64,000 bases of DNA, taken from Paenibacillus pinisoli. Lineage in GTDB: Bacteria; Bacillota; Bacilli; Paenibacillales; Paenibacillaceae. The notes beneath the pieces were generated by a model. That model worked only from the letters and a program-made list of their open reading frames with translations. It was not told where the DNA came from and did not search any database. The stretch covers positions 1-64,000 of the forward strand of contig NZ_QXQB01000010.1 of assembly GCF_003605435.1 (NCBI RefSeq), written 5' to 3'. Position 1 is the stretch's first letter; the number at the start of each line of letters is the position of its first letter. Of the stretch, positions 1-7,313 are shown piece by piece. Position numbers and translations under genes: made by a program.

Positions 1-95
1 AGGAGTGCAAGCACCTCATCAGCTCCGCTCGACTTGCATGTATTAGGCACGCCGCCAGCGTTCGTCCTGAGCCAGGATCAAACTCTCCATAAAAG
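1..95 (-). rRNA. rrs: 16S rRNA, 5' end (partial)
   Basis: The reverse complement reads into the universal 16S 5' sequence, including GAGTTTGATCCTGGCTCAG and the stretch ACGAACGCTGGCGGCGTG. The gene continues beyond the left edge. The first variable helix (AGCGGAGCTGATGAGGTGC) resembles Paenibacillus-type 16S. The 5' mature end is placed near 95 by similarity to known genes and is approximate. Confidence 0.97.
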
Positions 96-209
96 TTAGT
101 TTGACTTGCTCAATAACGTTGTTGCTTCAAAATTTCTCATCACCAGCAAGCTGATGTTGTAAACTTTGTATCGATTCAATCTTGCGATTGTATCGGGCAT
201 TTTCGCTCG

Positions 210-230
210 TTGTTCAGTTTTCAAAGAACA
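210..230 (-). promoter_or_regulatory. rrn leader boxA antitermination element
   Basis: On the minus strand the leader contains TGTTCTTTGAAAACTGAAC, the standard Bacillales boxA-type element found between rRNA promoters and 16S. It is bound by NusB/S10 in characterised systems to prevent premature termination. It lies about 115 nt upstream of the 16S start. Confidence 0.85.
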
Positions 231-287
231 ATCATTTATCTTTCGTTTCTTGCGTGTCTGCCCTATGTCTCAGCGGCGACAAGTAAT

Positions 288-317
288 AATATATCACAGG
301 GGCCCAATTAAATGCAA
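288..317 (-). promoter_or_regulatory. rRNA operon promoter
   Basis: Minus strand: -35 TTGCAT (312-317), 18-bp spacer, -10 TATATT (288-293), with an upstream TG giving an extended -10. The region upstream of the -35 (about 322-355) is very rich in A/T runs, which fits an UP element. Predicted start near 281. Confidence 0.75.
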
Positions 318-356
318 CCCCCTTTTTTATATTTTTTTAAAAAGCTTTTTTTGGCC

Positions 357-581
357 TTAAGATCTGTATGTTCTGGCATTCAGAGCGTAGCGTGAAAGCT
401 CCTTAGGCGAGGCAATGCGGGCATACATTCTGAAGATGATTTTGTACCGTCTTGCAATAGCGCTTTTGATATCTCCATCTAATCGGGAGTCGTTCAGATC
501 CAGCAGCATCTCATCCAGTTCTTTGCGCAACACATAATCGAGTTCTTTGCATTCTTTGTCGTTGAATAGTATTCCGAGCAT
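357..581 (-). CDS. Small conserved protein of unknown function next to rrn
   Basis: A 74-residue acidic/basic mixed protein with no membrane segment or signal peptide. It begins MLGILFNDKECKELDYV and is rich in Leu, Asp and Arg, suggesting a compact helical fold. The start is well supported: AAGGAGG lies about 10 nt upstream of the ATG. It sits on the same strand as, and about 40 nt upstream of the -35 of, the rRNA promoter. I do not recognise a characterised family; its length, excellent ribosome binding site and clean composition argue that it is a real gene. No function is proposed. Confidence 0.75.
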   Translation of the reverse strand: MLGILFNDKECKELDYVLRKELDEMLLDLNDSRLDGDIKSAIARRYKIIFRMYARIASPKELSRYALNARTYRS

Positions 582-636
582 AACCGTAAGCGGCCTCCTT
601 TAGTGTATGTAGCGCATATGGACCGTCATAAGACGA

Positions 637-680
637 ACAAAAGGCGGCTCCTTCGCAAATGCGCTTCGGACACCGCCTTA
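637..680 (-). terminator. Rho-independent terminator after the spoIIM-family gene
   Basis: AAGGCGG (641-647) pairs with CCGCCTT (673-679), with further pairing inside; on the minus strand the stem is followed by TTTTGTTCG. It lies 35 nt past the stop of the spoIIM-like gene. Confidence 0.7.
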
Positions 681-713
681 CTGTTATGCTCAAATATTGG
701 AAATATTATTACT

Positions 714-1337
714 CTATTTCAACAACCAAAGTGTAATGGTGCTTTCAATAATAGATGCAATCAGCAATCCCACTGTCAGAATAACCATCAGCGGCACTGT
801 ACGAATGGCGAAATGCTCGATTTCACGGCCGATGCCCGGCAGCTTTTCTCTGGCAAACAGCAGATTGCCTCCGGCCCGCCAGATCAGCGTGCCAAACTTA
901 AGGCCATAAGCACACGCTACAATAATAGCGGGAATTTCAATAATGCCATGCGGCAGCAGACCTTTGACAATCAGTTCCCATACCGGCAGCGCATCGGGCG
1001 ACTCTGCTGTGATTTTCAATACGAAGCCAATGACCATACCGTTAATCACAAGGAACATCAGCGGCAATATGCCGAAGAAAGCACCCAAATACATAACCAG
1101 GATTGACTTGATCGCATTATTAAGGAAAATCACGATCATCATCATTAAAGTAGGGTTGCTGCTATTGTCCACCGTTTCAACAAGCTGCCCTAGTCCGGTT
1201 AACTGGTTCTCCAGAAAAGCGCGGAAGCCCTCATTAGTCCCGCCGACCACTATGCCCGCAAAAAACAGAACAAATGCAAAGCCGATATAGCCCCGCATAT
1301 CTTTAAAGTGCTGAATGATGGCGCTGAGCTTGAACAA
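714..1337 (-). CDS. SpoIIM/DUF95-family integral membrane protein
   Basis: A membrane protein of about 207 residues with roughly five hydrophobic segments, including the family-typical NN-containing helix (FLNNAIKSIL) and the PHGIIEIPAI motif. SpoIIM is part of the SpoIID-SpoIIM-SpoIIP engulfment complex in sporulation, but the family also has non-sporulation members, so orthology to true SpoIIM is not certain. The longer frame opens at an ATG at 1370, but GGGAGGTG sits just upstream of a TTG at 1337, so TTG is taken as the start. Its neighbours are sporulation genes, which fits a sporulation role. Confidence 0.85.
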   Translation of the reverse strand: MFKLSAIIQHFKDMRGYIGFAFVLFFAGIVVGGTNEGFRAFLENQLTGLGQLVETVDNSSNPTLMMMIVIFLNNAIKSILVMYLGAFFGILPLMFLVINGMVIGFVLKITAESPDALPVWELIVKGLLPHGIIEIPAIIVACAYGLKFGTLIWRAGGNLLFAREKLPGIGREIEHFAIRTVPLMVILTVGLLIASIIESTITLWLLK

Positions 1338-1396
1338 TCGCACACCTCCCGAATTTCGCGATCGCTGCATTTCAATCGCTTGTTGTCAAAATTAGA

Positions 1397-1426
1397 TGAA
1401 TAACTCTTGATGGTACGAGCATAGAT
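1397..1426 (+). promoter_or_regulatory. Candidate sigma-G/F promoter of pdaB
   Basis: TGAATA (1397-1402), 17-bp spacer, CATAGAT (1420-1426), resembling the forespore consensus TGAATA / CATACTA. B. subtilis pdaB is under forespore control, so the position makes sense, but the -10 matches only in its CATA part. Confidence 0.4.
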
Positions 1427-1492
1427 TGTACTACTAATGTAATTTGCTGACGCCTCTAGCGGGGCGAAGCGAAGAGAGGAGCGCTTTTCCCC

Positions 1493-2293
1493 ATGAATAT
1501 GTTTTATGTCATGAACGGCAAGAAACTGAAAAAGTATTTCTTTATTGCAATTGCACTGGTATTCTCCATTGGCATCATCTATGCCGAACGGGACAATATC
1601 ACCGTGTTTGCGCCTCAACAGCCTGCAGCCATCTATAGCGTTCCGACGGACAAGAAGGTTGTCGCCCTGACGTTCGACATCAGCTGGGGAGACAAGCGTG
1701 CCGAGCCTATCCTCCAAGTGTTGAAGGAGAAGAATATTGCTCACGCCACTTTCTTCGTATCGTCGGTATGGAGCCAGTCCCACCCTGATCTGGTGAAAAA
1801 GATCCAAGACGCCGGTTATGAGATCGGCAGCCACGGACATAAGCATGACTTCTACAGCAAGTTAAGCGAAGAGGAAATCCGCAAGCAAATTACAACGGCT
1901 CATGCTATTCTATCCGATATTACGGGCAAACAGCCGAATTTGATTCGTCTTCCCAATGGAGATTTTGACAAACGGGTGCTGCGTATCGCAGAGGAACTGC
2001 AATATAAGGTGATTCAATGGGATACGGACTCCATGGATTGGATGAATATTGGTACGGAGAAGATCGTCAATCGTGTCGTTACCCGCACGCATCCGGGAGA
2101 TATTATCCTTATGCATGCGAGCGACACCGTTACACAGACGCATGAAGCCCTGCCTGCCATCATCGATCAACTACGCTCCGAAGGGTATGAGTTCGTCAGC
2201 GTGACGCAGCTTATTACCCAGACGGAAACGGAAGGCAGCGCGGTGCAAGACAAACAGTCCAGCGCCAAAGGGCAAATCAGCGCAGCAGAATAA
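1493..2293 (+). CDS. pdaB: Polysaccharide deacetylase PdaB
   Basis: 266 residues: an N-terminal membrane anchor/signal (about residues 14-30) followed by a NodB-type deacetylase domain (about 54-240). The catalytic motif 1 has the PdaB form TFDISWG (Asp62) and motif 2 is SHGHKH (His114, His118), the metal ligands; RLPNGDFD follows. PdaB acts on spore peptidoglycan and is needed to keep spores stable late in sporulation in B. subtilis. The start follows AGGAG by 11 nt. It faces kbaA tail to tail, as expected for the ybaN-kbaA-gerD block. The C-terminal 30 residues are low-complexity and polar. Confidence 0.93.
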   Translation: MNMFYVMNGKKLKKYFFIAIALVFSIGIIYAERDNITVFAPQQPAAIYSVPTDKKVVALTFDISWGDKRAEPILQVLKEKNIAHATFFVSSVWSQSHPDLVKKIQDAGYEIGSHGHKHDFYSKLSEEEIRKQITTAHAILSDITGKQPNLIRLPNGDFDKRVLRIAEELQYKVIQWDTDSMDWMNIGTEKIVNRVVTRTHPGDIILMHASDTVTQTHEALPAIIDQLRSEGYEFVSVTQLITQTETEGSAVQDKQSSAKGQISAAE

Positions 2294-2299
2294 CAGGCA

Positions 2300-2923
2300 T
2301 TAACCGGCCGATTTCGCAGGTGCTACTGCGGGGTTGGCCGTTTCTTTTTTGAGCAGGCGGTGCATCATCATATTTTGGTAAGCATTGCAGACGAAAAGCG
2401 GAGACATCATAAAGATAATGGCTGCGATATTGGTCTCCCCCTGCAAAGCTGGCCATGCTTCAATAAAGGTAACTACGAACATCAAGAACATTGTTGGGAT
2501 AAACGCCGATTTGTTCGTTTGCTTCACCTTCAGCCAAGATGAGGCAAAGGAAAGAGCCAGAATAACAAGCGGCAACACCCAGAAGAACCAGTTATTCGTC
2601 CGGTCTTCGTACAATACATAGCCCAGGCCAAATACAGCGAACAGCGTTGTATAGCCTTGCAAGGCATTCCATAGATACTTCTTGCGGAATACGCTGAGGG
2701 CAATGTAGTTAAGCGTCAAATAAGCGAAGAACCCCATCTGGCTAAAGGCGCCGATCATGAGTCCGGAGATCGCCATCATCATCGCATTAAATCCGGTCGC
2801 TTCAAAGCCAAGAAAGCCAAACTCCTGATTCGTAAGAAGCATGATCGAACCTACGACAACGCATACAAGCGCGCCGATAGCCATGGTGCTCCAAAATAAA
2901 AAGAACCACTTTTTTATATTCAC
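2300..2923 (-). CDS. kbaA: KbaA, KinB-signalling pathway activator
   Basis: 207 residues with six hydrophobic segments, matching KbaA of B. subtilis in size, topology and position between pdaB and gerD. KbaA is required for activity of the sensor kinase KinB, which feeds the Spo0A phosphorelay that starts sporulation. Translation begins at GTG (2921-2923), nine nucleotides after GAGGGGGA. The C-terminal tail is short, Ala/Lys rich and cytoplasmic by prediction. Its last codons overlap the hairpin that terminates pdaB on the opposite strand. Confidence 0.88.
   Translation of the reverse strand: MNIKKWFFLFWSTMAIGALVCVVVGSIMLLTNQEFGFLGFEATGFNAMMMAISGLMIGAFSQMGFFAYLTLNYIALSVFRKKYLWNALQGYTTLFAVFGLGYVLYEDRTNNWFFWVLPLVILALSFASSWLKVKQTNKSAFIPTMFLMFVVTFIEAWPALQGETNIAAIIFMMSPLFVCNAYQNMMMHRLLKKETANPAVAPAKSAG
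2305..2350 (+). terminator. pdaB terminator, inside the 3' end of kbaA
   Basis: CGGCCGA (2305-2311) pairs with TTGGCCG (2334-2340) and is followed by TTTCTTTTTT. The structure ends pdaB transcription but lies within the kbaA coding region on the other strand, so both genes share this sequence. Confidence 0.65.
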
Positions 2924-3054
2924 GCGTTTAAATCCCCCTCAAAAGTTTTGGGCAGCAGAAACGGACTTCGACAGCAAAGCTCGATTTTGCTCGACTCCCC
3001 GAAGGTTTTCCCTTTATTTTACCACGATCGCAACAAAAAGCTAATGCCCGTCCA

Positions 3055-3083
3055 TGATAAAAAAGTGAACAATGCGCATAATA
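3055..3083 (+). promoter_or_regulatory. Candidate sigma-G promoter of gerD
   Basis: TGATAA (3055-3060), 16-bp spacer, CATAATA (3077-3083). The -10 is close to the sigma-G consensus CATACTA; the -35 is a partial match and the spacing is one short. gerD is a known sigma-G gene in B. subtilis. Confidence 0.35.
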
Positions 3084-3184
3084 AAAACGATTAGGCGCCG
3101 CTTATGCCGCTTCTGGCGCGCGGATCATACGCCAACCAACCGATATTACAGCCTAGCCATGATATAGAAGGGAGCAAGCAGGTT

Positions 3185-3859
3185 ATGCGCATCCGTTGGA
3201 CTTTATCGGCATCATTACTGGCGTTAACTTTATTGCTGACAAGCTGCGGTTCTGAATCATCAGGAGGTGTCCAGCAGCAGCTCAGCTATAAGGACATGAA
3301 ATCGATGGTCATTGACATCCTAAAGACGGAGGATGCTCAGAAGGCGCTCCAACAGTCGGCTGAGCAGCTCTCGGGCTATACCGCTCAATCTTCCAAGCTG
3401 CTCTCGGTACAGGACCAGGAGGAAGTAAGGCTCGCCGTAAAAGATGTCATCAGTTCGCCCGATTACGACAAAGTTATCCGCAAGCTGATGACAGACACCA
3501 GATTCGCTGGCGAATTCGCCAAAGCGGTCAATAAGGAGAATAAGGATATCCACAAGGAATTGATTAAGGATCCCGCTTATCAGCAGGAGTTAATCAAGAC
3601 GATGAGAAATCCGGAGATGGAGAAGCTCATTCTCGAAGTACTGAAGAGCGCGCAATACCGGAAGGAAGTCATGTCGCTCATGCAGGAGTCCATGCAAAAT
3701 CCCCTCTTCCGTCTTGAAGTGCTTGATCTCATGAAGGCGGCAGTCCAGGAAGAGCTTCAGCCGAAGCCGGATGAGAAGGTCAAGAAGGAGAAGCAGGGCC
3801 AGGACGAGCAAAAAGGGGAAGACGGACAAGGCTCCCAGGATGGAGAAGGCATGGAATAG
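3185..3859 (+). CDS. gerD: GerD spore germination lipoprotein
   Basis: 224 residues from the chosen ATG, preceded by GAAGGGAG. A lipoprotein signal peptide ends in LLLTSC, with Cys21 as the lipidation site. The mature part is a long helical region (about 45-195) of repeated Asp/Glu/Lys-rich helices (e.g. DPAYQQELIKTMRNPEME), then a charged Lys/Glu/Gln/Gly tail. GerD scaffolds germinant receptors in the inner spore membrane ('germinosome') in Bacillus. The frame is open for 27 codons further upstream but without signal sequence or ribosome site. Tail-to-tail with salA over a shared terminator. Confidence 0.93.
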   Translation: MRIRWTLSASLLALTLLLTSCGSESSGGVQQQLSYKDMKSMVIDILKTEDAQKALQQSAEQLSGYTAQSSKLLSVQDQEEVRLAVKDVISSPDYDKVIRKLMTDTRFAGEFAKAVNKENKDIHKELIKDPAYQQELIKTMRNPEMEKLILEVLKSAQYRKEVMSLMQESMQNPLFRLEVLDLMKAAVQEELQPKPDEKVKKEKQGQDEQKGEDGQGSQDGEGME

Positions 3860-3874
3860 CACAAAAATTATGCT

Positions 3875-3929
3875 GAAAAAAACCGAGCTGAGGGCCTGCC
3901 TGACCGGCAAGCCCAGAGCTCGGTTTTTT
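3875..3929. terminator. Bidirectional terminator between gerD and salA
   Basis: AAAAAAACCGAGCT on the left pairs with AGCTCGGTTTTTT on the right, with an inner GGGCCTGCC/GGCAAGCCC stem. A-run on one side and T-run on the other mean it can end both convergent genes. Confidence 0.9.
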
Positions 3930-3941
3930 GATGTTCGGGAT

Positions 3942-5051
3942 TTACTTTCCACAGCGCTGGATAACACTGTCCGCCAGCTCCAGATACAAGCCGCCTGTCT
4001 CGGTATCCGCTTTATAGACGGAAGGCGAAAAGTCCGGCTCGGACGGATGGTTGTCCGGAGCGCCAAGCGGAATTTGCGCAAGCAAATCGCAATGAAGCGT
4101 CTCGGCCAGCTTGCCGCCGCCGCCGCGTCCGAATACATATTCCTTCTCCCCCGACTTGGATACGAAGTAAGACATGTTCTCGACAACGCCGATAATTTCA
4201 TGCTCGGTCTTGATCGCCATCGCGCCCGCGCGCGCAGCAACGAATGCGGCTGTCGCATGAGGCGTCGTCACGATGATTTCCTTGCTTTGCGGAATAATCT
4301 GATGCACGTCCAGCGCCACGTCTCCTGTACCAGGCGGCAGGTCAAGCAGCATATAGTCAAGCTCGCCCCACTCAATCTCCTGGAAGAAGTTGCGCAGCAT
4401 CTTGCCCAGCATCGGACCGCGCCACACGATCGGGCTGTTGTCTTCGACAAAGAAGCCCATGGAGATGACTTTCACGCCATAGCGTTCGATCGGGATGACA
4501 CGCTCGTCCACGACGGCCGGACGCTCCTCGATGCCCATCATGTCGGGCACGCTGAAGCCATAGATATCCGCGTCGATGATCCCGACGCGCTTGCCCTTGC
4601 GAGCCAAGGCGACCGCCAGATTGACGGTCACCGTGGACTTGCCGACGCCGCCCTTGCCGCTGGCGACGGCGATGAACGTCGTGTCGCTGCCCGGTGACAG
4701 CAGCGGACTTGCGATGCCGGCCCCGTGACCTTGTACGGGGCCGTTGCTCTTGGCTCCGGCATTGCCGCCCGGCGCCGCACTTGCCGCGGGCGCAGGCTGC
4801 GCGCCGCCCGCTGCGGCAGGCGCCGCCTCGTCCCGAAACCGGCAATGCACGGTTTCGACGCCGATCGGCGCCAGCGCCTCGCGAAGCGAGGCCTCAAGCG
4901 CGGGCTGAACCGCCGCGCCCGCTCCAAGAACCGTCAACGATACTTGACGGTTCCGTACCATGACATCGCGGAAGCTGATGCCTTCCGCCTGATATTGCTG
5001 CTGGGCCATCGCTGACTCGATGGCCTCGATTGCTTTCTCCCGTGTCAACAT
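3942..5051 (-). CDS. salA: SalA/Mrp-family P-loop ATPase
   Basis: 369 residues. An N-terminal MIP18/DUF59-type domain (1-75) is joined by an Ala/Pro/Gly-rich linker (about 76-118) to an Mrp/NBP35 ATPase domain with the deviant Walker A GKGGVGKST (132-140), DADIYGFSVPDMMG and DLPPGTGD motifs. Mrp proteins carry Fe-S clusters; in B. subtilis SalA also regulates scoC and thus exoprotease expression. No C-terminal CxxC is visible, as in other SalA proteins. ATG at 5051 follows AAAGGTGG by 10 nt. The linker is unusually long and GC-rich compared with flanking coding sequence. Confidence 0.9.
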   Translation of the reverse strand: MLTREKAIEAIESAMAQQQYQAEGISFRDVMVRNRQVSLTVLGAGAAVQPALEASLREALAPIGVETVHCRFRDEAAPAAAGGAQPAPAASAAPGGNAGAKSNGPVQGHGAGIASPLLSPGSDTTFIAVASGKGGVGKSTVTVNLAVALARKGKRVGIIDADIYGFSVPDMMGIEERPAVVDERVIPIERYGVKVISMGFFVEDNSPIVWRGPMLGKMLRNFFQEIEWGELDYMLLDLPPGTGDVALDVHQIIPQSKEIIVTTPHATAAFVAARAGAMAIKTEHEIIGVVENMSYFVSKSGEKEYVFGRGGGGKLAETLHCDLLAQIPLGAPDNHPSEPDFSPSVYKADTETGGLYLELADSVIQRCGK

Positions 5052-5093
5052 CGTATAGGTCCCACCTTTATAAGTTAAGAGAACTTCCCCTCT

Positions 5094-5102
5094 ATTATAA
5101 CA
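5094..5102 (-). promoter_or_regulatory. Extended -10 promoter of salA
   Basis: Minus strand TGTTATAAT: a perfect TGnTATAAT extended -10 (-10 at 5094-5099). No good -35 is visible; that position falls inside the hairpin at 5109-5142. About 40 nt of leader follow. Confidence 0.6.
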
Positions 5103-5108
5103 CAGGAA

Positions 5109-5142
5109 GCCTTCGTTTCATGAACGCTTCATGAACGAAGGC
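5109..5142 (-). terminator. Hairpin after cwlD, adjacent to the salA promoter
   Basis: GCCTTCGTT (5109-5117) pairs perfectly with AACGAAGGC (5134-5142). The tail on the minus strand is only TTCCTGTGTT, so termination may be incomplete. It lies 15 nt past cwlD and covers the -35 zone of salA. Confidence 0.5.
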
Positions 5143-5156
5143 CCTCCCCCGGCAGA

Positions 5157-5957
5157 CTACTTCCCGCTTCCATTCTGCAAGTCCAGCTCCTGCCGGGCTT
5201 CCCCGCTCAGCTTCTCCCCCGATGTATAGCGCAGAATGCCCTGATAAATGGATGCAGCTACCTTCCGCTGATACTCCGCATCCGCCAGCCTGGCCGCTTC
5301 CCCCGGGTTGGAGAGAAAGCCTACCTCAACAAGCGCCGTCGGCACTCCCGTAATGGCCTTCATCAGATAGACATCGCCAACCTTGGCCGCAATGCGGGTC
5401 GTATTCTCCAAGTTGCGCTTGATCTCATCCTGGATAAAAGAGGCAAGCACCCGATTGTCCGGATGGTTATCCGGCTGAAAGAAGGTCTGAGCCCCCGACC
5501 ACTTCTGCTGCGGGATGCTGTTCATATGAATGCTGACGACAGCTGCAGCGCCGCTCTCATTAATCAGCTGCGCTCTCCGTTTCAGATCTTCCGTCTTGCG
5601 CTTGCTGTAAGCATGGGCATCTCCAGAGGCCAGATCGTAATCCCCTTCTCTCGTCATGATGACGACAGCGCCCGCCTCCTGCAAGTAATCGCGCAAATGC
5701 AAGGCAATCGCAAGATTCAGATCCTTTTCGATAATGCCGCCCTTGCTGACTGCCCCGCCATCCGCTCCCCCATGTCCTGCATCAATGGCAATGGTCTTGC
5801 CGGACAGAGGCAGCGTCCAATACGACCATGTACTGGACGCCGGAAGGGTCTGGCGCAGCAGCAAGCCCGTAAGCACAATCACAAGGACCGCTACTGCCAG
5901 CCGGAGAGCGCCTTTATAAGTCATCCATATGACAAAGTGCCGTTTCATTCCGCGCAT
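5157..5957 (-). CDS. cwlD: CwlD N-acetylmuramoyl-L-alanine amidase
   Basis: 266 residues from the chosen ATG (5957), which follows GAGGTGG by 8 nt; an earlier ATG lacks a site. Membrane anchor at about 18-36, then an Amidase_3 domain with IAIDAGHGGADGG (zinc His62), IIEKDLNL (zinc Glu), VVSIHMNS (zinc His) and the catalytic Glu region ALVEVGFLSN. CwlD with PdaA makes the muramic-delta-lactam of spore cortex, which cortex-lytic enzymes need at germination. It is the first gene of the cwlD-salA pair. Confidence 0.92.
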   Translation of the reverse strand: MRGMKRHFVIWMTYKGALRLAVAVLVIVLTGLLLRQTLPASSTWSYWTLPLSGKTIAIDAGHGGADGGAVSKGGIIEKDLNLAIALHLRDYLQEAGAVVIMTREGDYDLASGDAHAYSKRKTEDLKRRAQLINESGAAAVVSIHMNSIPQQKWSGAQTFFQPDNHPDNRVLASFIQDEIKRNLENTTRIAAKVGDVYLMKAITGVPTALVEVGFLSNPGEAARLADAEYQRKVAASIYQGILRYTSGEKLSGEARQELDLQNGSGK

Positions 5958-6043
5958 CAAAAAAACCACCTCGTCCCCCATATCAATGAATGCGCCGCAA
6001 GGCAGCCCGGCCAATCGGCAGGATAAGCCTTATCCACACATTC

Positions 6044-6073
6044 ATGTATATGGGACGAGATGGTCAAATATGT
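6044..6073 (-). promoter_or_regulatory. Candidate sigma-E promoter of cwlD
   Basis: Minus strand ACATATTT (6066-6073) and CATATACAT (6044-6052), 13 nt apart, resemble the mother-cell sigma-E elements (ATATT / CATACAnT). cwlD is under sporulation control in B. subtilis. A 7-bp-arm palindrome GGATAAG-C-CTTATCC lies downstream at 6021-6035. Confidence 0.3.
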
Positions 6074-6094
6074 GCCGGATCTGCAATTCCGGCA
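6073..6094 (-). terminator. Hairpin downstream of sat
   Basis: TGCCGGA (6073-6079) and TCCGGCA (6088-6094) form a 7-bp stem 14 nt past the sat stop. There is no proper T-run, so this is a weak terminator at best. Confidence 0.35.
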
Positions 6095-6107
6095 AGGATC
6101 GGTATGG

Positions 6108-7274
6108 TTAGCCTACCGGCTGCTCCGTCATGCCTTCGATCAGAATCTTCGCAACCTCAGGGCGCGAGAATTCCGGCGGCGGGCATACGCCATCGCGCAG
6201 CAGCGCGCGAACCTTTGTGCCGGAGAGTGTCAGATGCGACGTCTTGTCATGCGGACAAGTCTTGGTCGTTGCCATATTGCCGCAAGCCGTGCAGTAGAAG
6301 CTATGCTCAAAGTACAATGGCGTAATGCCGAGGTCTTCGGCCGGAATCGACTTGAGCAGATCCTGCGCTTCATACGTGCCGTAATAATCGCCTACCCCCG
6401 CATGATCGCGTCCTACGATGAAATGGGTGCAGCCGTAATTTTTGCGGACAAGGGCATGGAAGATTGCTTCACGGGGACCCGCATAACGCATAGCCGCCGG
6501 GAACACGCCGAGGAACACGCGATTAGCCGGATAATAGTTCTCCAGCAGCGCCAGATAACTCTTCATCCGCACGTTAGCCGGCACATCGTCCGACTTCGTC
6601 TCGCCGACCAGCGGATTCAGGAACAAAGCGTCCACGATCTCCATAGCCGTCTTCTGAATATATTCATGAGCGCGGTGAACCGGATTGCGGGTCTGGAAGC
6701 CGACAACTGTCTTCCACCCCTTCTCTGCGAACATTCTCCGCGTCTCGGCAGGATCAAAGTAGAACTCCTGGAACTTCTCCGGACGAGGGCGGTTCAGCAC
6801 CGTAATCGGTCCTCCGACATAAGTAGACGGCCGCTCCAGCAGCTTCTGAACCCCCGGATGCTCCGTATCATTCGTTTTAAAAATGTTAATCGCTTCGACC
6901 TGCTGGTCAACTTGATAAATGCTCTCCACCGTAATCAAGCCGTACGTAATGCCGTCTTCTCCGATCAGCGCCGCTTTCTCGCCAATCTTCAAATCAGCAG
7001 CCTTCGCCTCGTCGACAGCCAGCGTAATCGGGATACTCCATACGAGTCCATTCGCAAGTCTGGTCTTCTCGACCACGGATGTATAATCGTCCTGGTTCAA
7101 AAAACCGGTAAGCGGCGAAAACGCGCCTACGCCAATCAAGTCCAAATCGGAAATCGTCCACGCATTGATCGTAATGCTGTTAAGGCCTTTTGCTTCCTGC
7201 AGCAGCGCTTCGCGCTCCGCGCTTTCGGCGATCCGGTTAACCAGCACGCCGCCGTGAGGTAAGATTTGACTCAT
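6108..7274 (-). CDS. sat: Sulfate adenylyltransferase (ATP sulfurylase)
   Basis: 388 residues from the ATG at 7274 (AGGAGG 12 nt upstream; an ATG eight codons earlier has no site). Catalyses ATP + sulfate to APS + PPi, the first step of sulfate assimilation. Key motifs: TRNPVHRAHEY (HxxH-type active site), VGRDHAGVG, and FYCTACGNMATTKTCPH, a four-Cys/His cluster typical of Bacillus-type enzymes. It lacks an APS kinase domain. It follows cysH by 39 nt in one operon, so APS made here would go straight to CysH. Confidence 0.95.
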   Translation of the reverse strand: MSQILPHGGVLVNRIAESAEREALLQEAKGLNSITINAWTISDLDLIGVGAFSPLTGFLNQDDYTSVVEKTRLANGLVWSIPITLAVDEAKAADLKIGEKAALIGEDGITYGLITVESIYQVDQQVEAINIFKTNDTEHPGVQKLLERPSTYVGGPITVLNRPRPEKFQEFYFDPAETRRMFAEKGWKTVVGFQTRNPVHRAHEYIQKTAMEIVDALFLNPLVGETKSDDVPANVRMKSYLALLENYYPANRVFLGVFPAAMRYAGPREAIFHALVRKNYGCTHFIVGRDHAGVGDYYGTYEAQDLLKSIPAEDLGITPLYFEHSFYCTACGNMATTKTCPHDKTSHLTLSGTKVRALLRDGVCPPPEFSRPEVAKILIEGMTEQPVG

Positions 7275-7313
7275 AATCGTTGAAGTCCTCCTATACATGC
7301 CTTAGCAAATGAT

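Noticed and set aside
166..360. 64-codon open frame at the left end
   Set aside because: Lies opposite to the rRNA leader, boxA and promoter; not a protein gene.
1..600. tRNA genes next to the rRNA operon
   Set aside because: I could not fold any tRNA in this stretch; only the 16S 5' end, leader and promoter are there.
3771..4697. 308-codon open frame across the gerD end and antisense to salA
   Set aside because: Crosses a strong bidirectional terminator and opposes a well-defined ATPase; very Arg-rich artefact.
6060..7262. 400-codon open frame antisense to sat
   Set aside because: Shadow of a complete ATP sulfurylase; no domain, no ribosome site.
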